Positions 5,460 through 5,564 of a DNA stretch of 5,564 bases are shown here, piece by piece; position 1 is the stretch's first letter, and every line of letters begins with the position of its first letter. Below the pieces are notes generated by a model. The model saw only the letters and a list, made by a program, of their open reading frames with translations, made no database searches and had not been told where the DNA came from. The position numbers and the translations under genes were made by a program. Source of the DNA: Xanthobacteraceae bacterium (lineage in GTDB: Bacteria; Pseudomonadota; Alphaproteobacteria; Rhizobiales; Xanthobacteraceae); assembly GCA_030043175.1 (NCBI GenBank), contig JASHYD010000203.1, positions 1-5,564 on the forward strand. Direction: 5' to 3'.

Positions 5460-5502
5460 ATTCCTAATTCCTAGTAATCCTAACAAGAAACCTAGAAACC
5501 TA
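5460..5502 (-). repeat. Five direct copies of TAGGWWT in an AT-rich patch
   Basis: On the minus strand, TAGGTTT occurs at 5502-5496 and 5494-5488, TAGGATT at 5482-5476, and TAGGAAT at 5473-5467 and 5466-5460. Start-to-start spacings are 8, 12, 9 and 7 bp. The patch is much richer in A and T than the flanks and contains a CCTAGG palindrome at 5499-5504. It lies about 80 bp upstream of the gene remnant at 5168-5381, in that gene's orientation. It could be a cluster of protein-binding sites, an iteron-like array or slippage-derived repeats; the sequence alone does not decide. On the minus strand the patch is also part of an open frame running in from the window edge (ending in a Leu/Gly-rich tail, stop about 5459), so a coding origin cannot be excluded. 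Confidence 0.5.
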
Positions 5503-5564
5503 GGCGGTGCAACGCGGTAATACCTCTCCTGCCGGCGAGGACGACCCAGCCGGGCAACTATTTC

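Overview
The window looks like an accessory, slowly decaying part of an alphaproteobacterial genome, most likely Bradyrhizobium or a close relative. The reasons are fairly high GC with G/C-rich third codon positions in the believable genes, small proteins of types I associate with bradyrhizobia, and a fragment resembling the N-terminus of a bradyrhizobial class A penicillin-binding protein (transglycosylase). That family link and the genus are from memory and were not checked by a search. No rRNA, tRNA, CRISPR array, intact transposase or integrase, or recognisable insertion sequence was seen.

Layout. Bases 1-365 hold nothing convincing. Two small minus-strand genes follow, possibly one transcription unit: an uncharacterised 94-aa protein (640-924) and a 73-aa single-span membrane protein (366-587), both with good ribosome binding sites. 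Bases 925-1392 hold only debris. From 1393 to 2080 the plus strand carries three successive coding-like pieces: a 58-codon open stretch (1393-1569), a start-less tyrosine-rich stretch (1612-1797), and a frameshifted, truncated piece resembling the N-terminus of a penicillin-binding protein (1825-2080). Bases 2279-2887 hold a tandem pair of minus-strand genes for small winged-helix-like proteins. A third, better preserved member lies on the plus strand at 4762-5034. Between them are a minus-strand gene broken by a frameshift and a stop (3157-3556), an orphan C-terminal coding stretch (3937-4101), and a well-formed secreted protein with a signal peptide and a likely disulfide (4117-4467). The right end has a frameshifted minus-strand gene remnant (5168-5381) and an AT-rich patch with five direct copies of a 7-bp motif (5460-5502).

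How the parts work together. I see no operon for a pathway and no good evidence of a new defence or biosynthetic system. The strongest themes are (i) a small family of putative DNA-binding proteins, three copies within 2.8 kb, and (ii) a high density of truncated or frameshifted genes, as expected in an old genomic island. Most long open frames here, including the longest (239 codons, 2845-3564 plus), are antisense or out-of-frame shadows.
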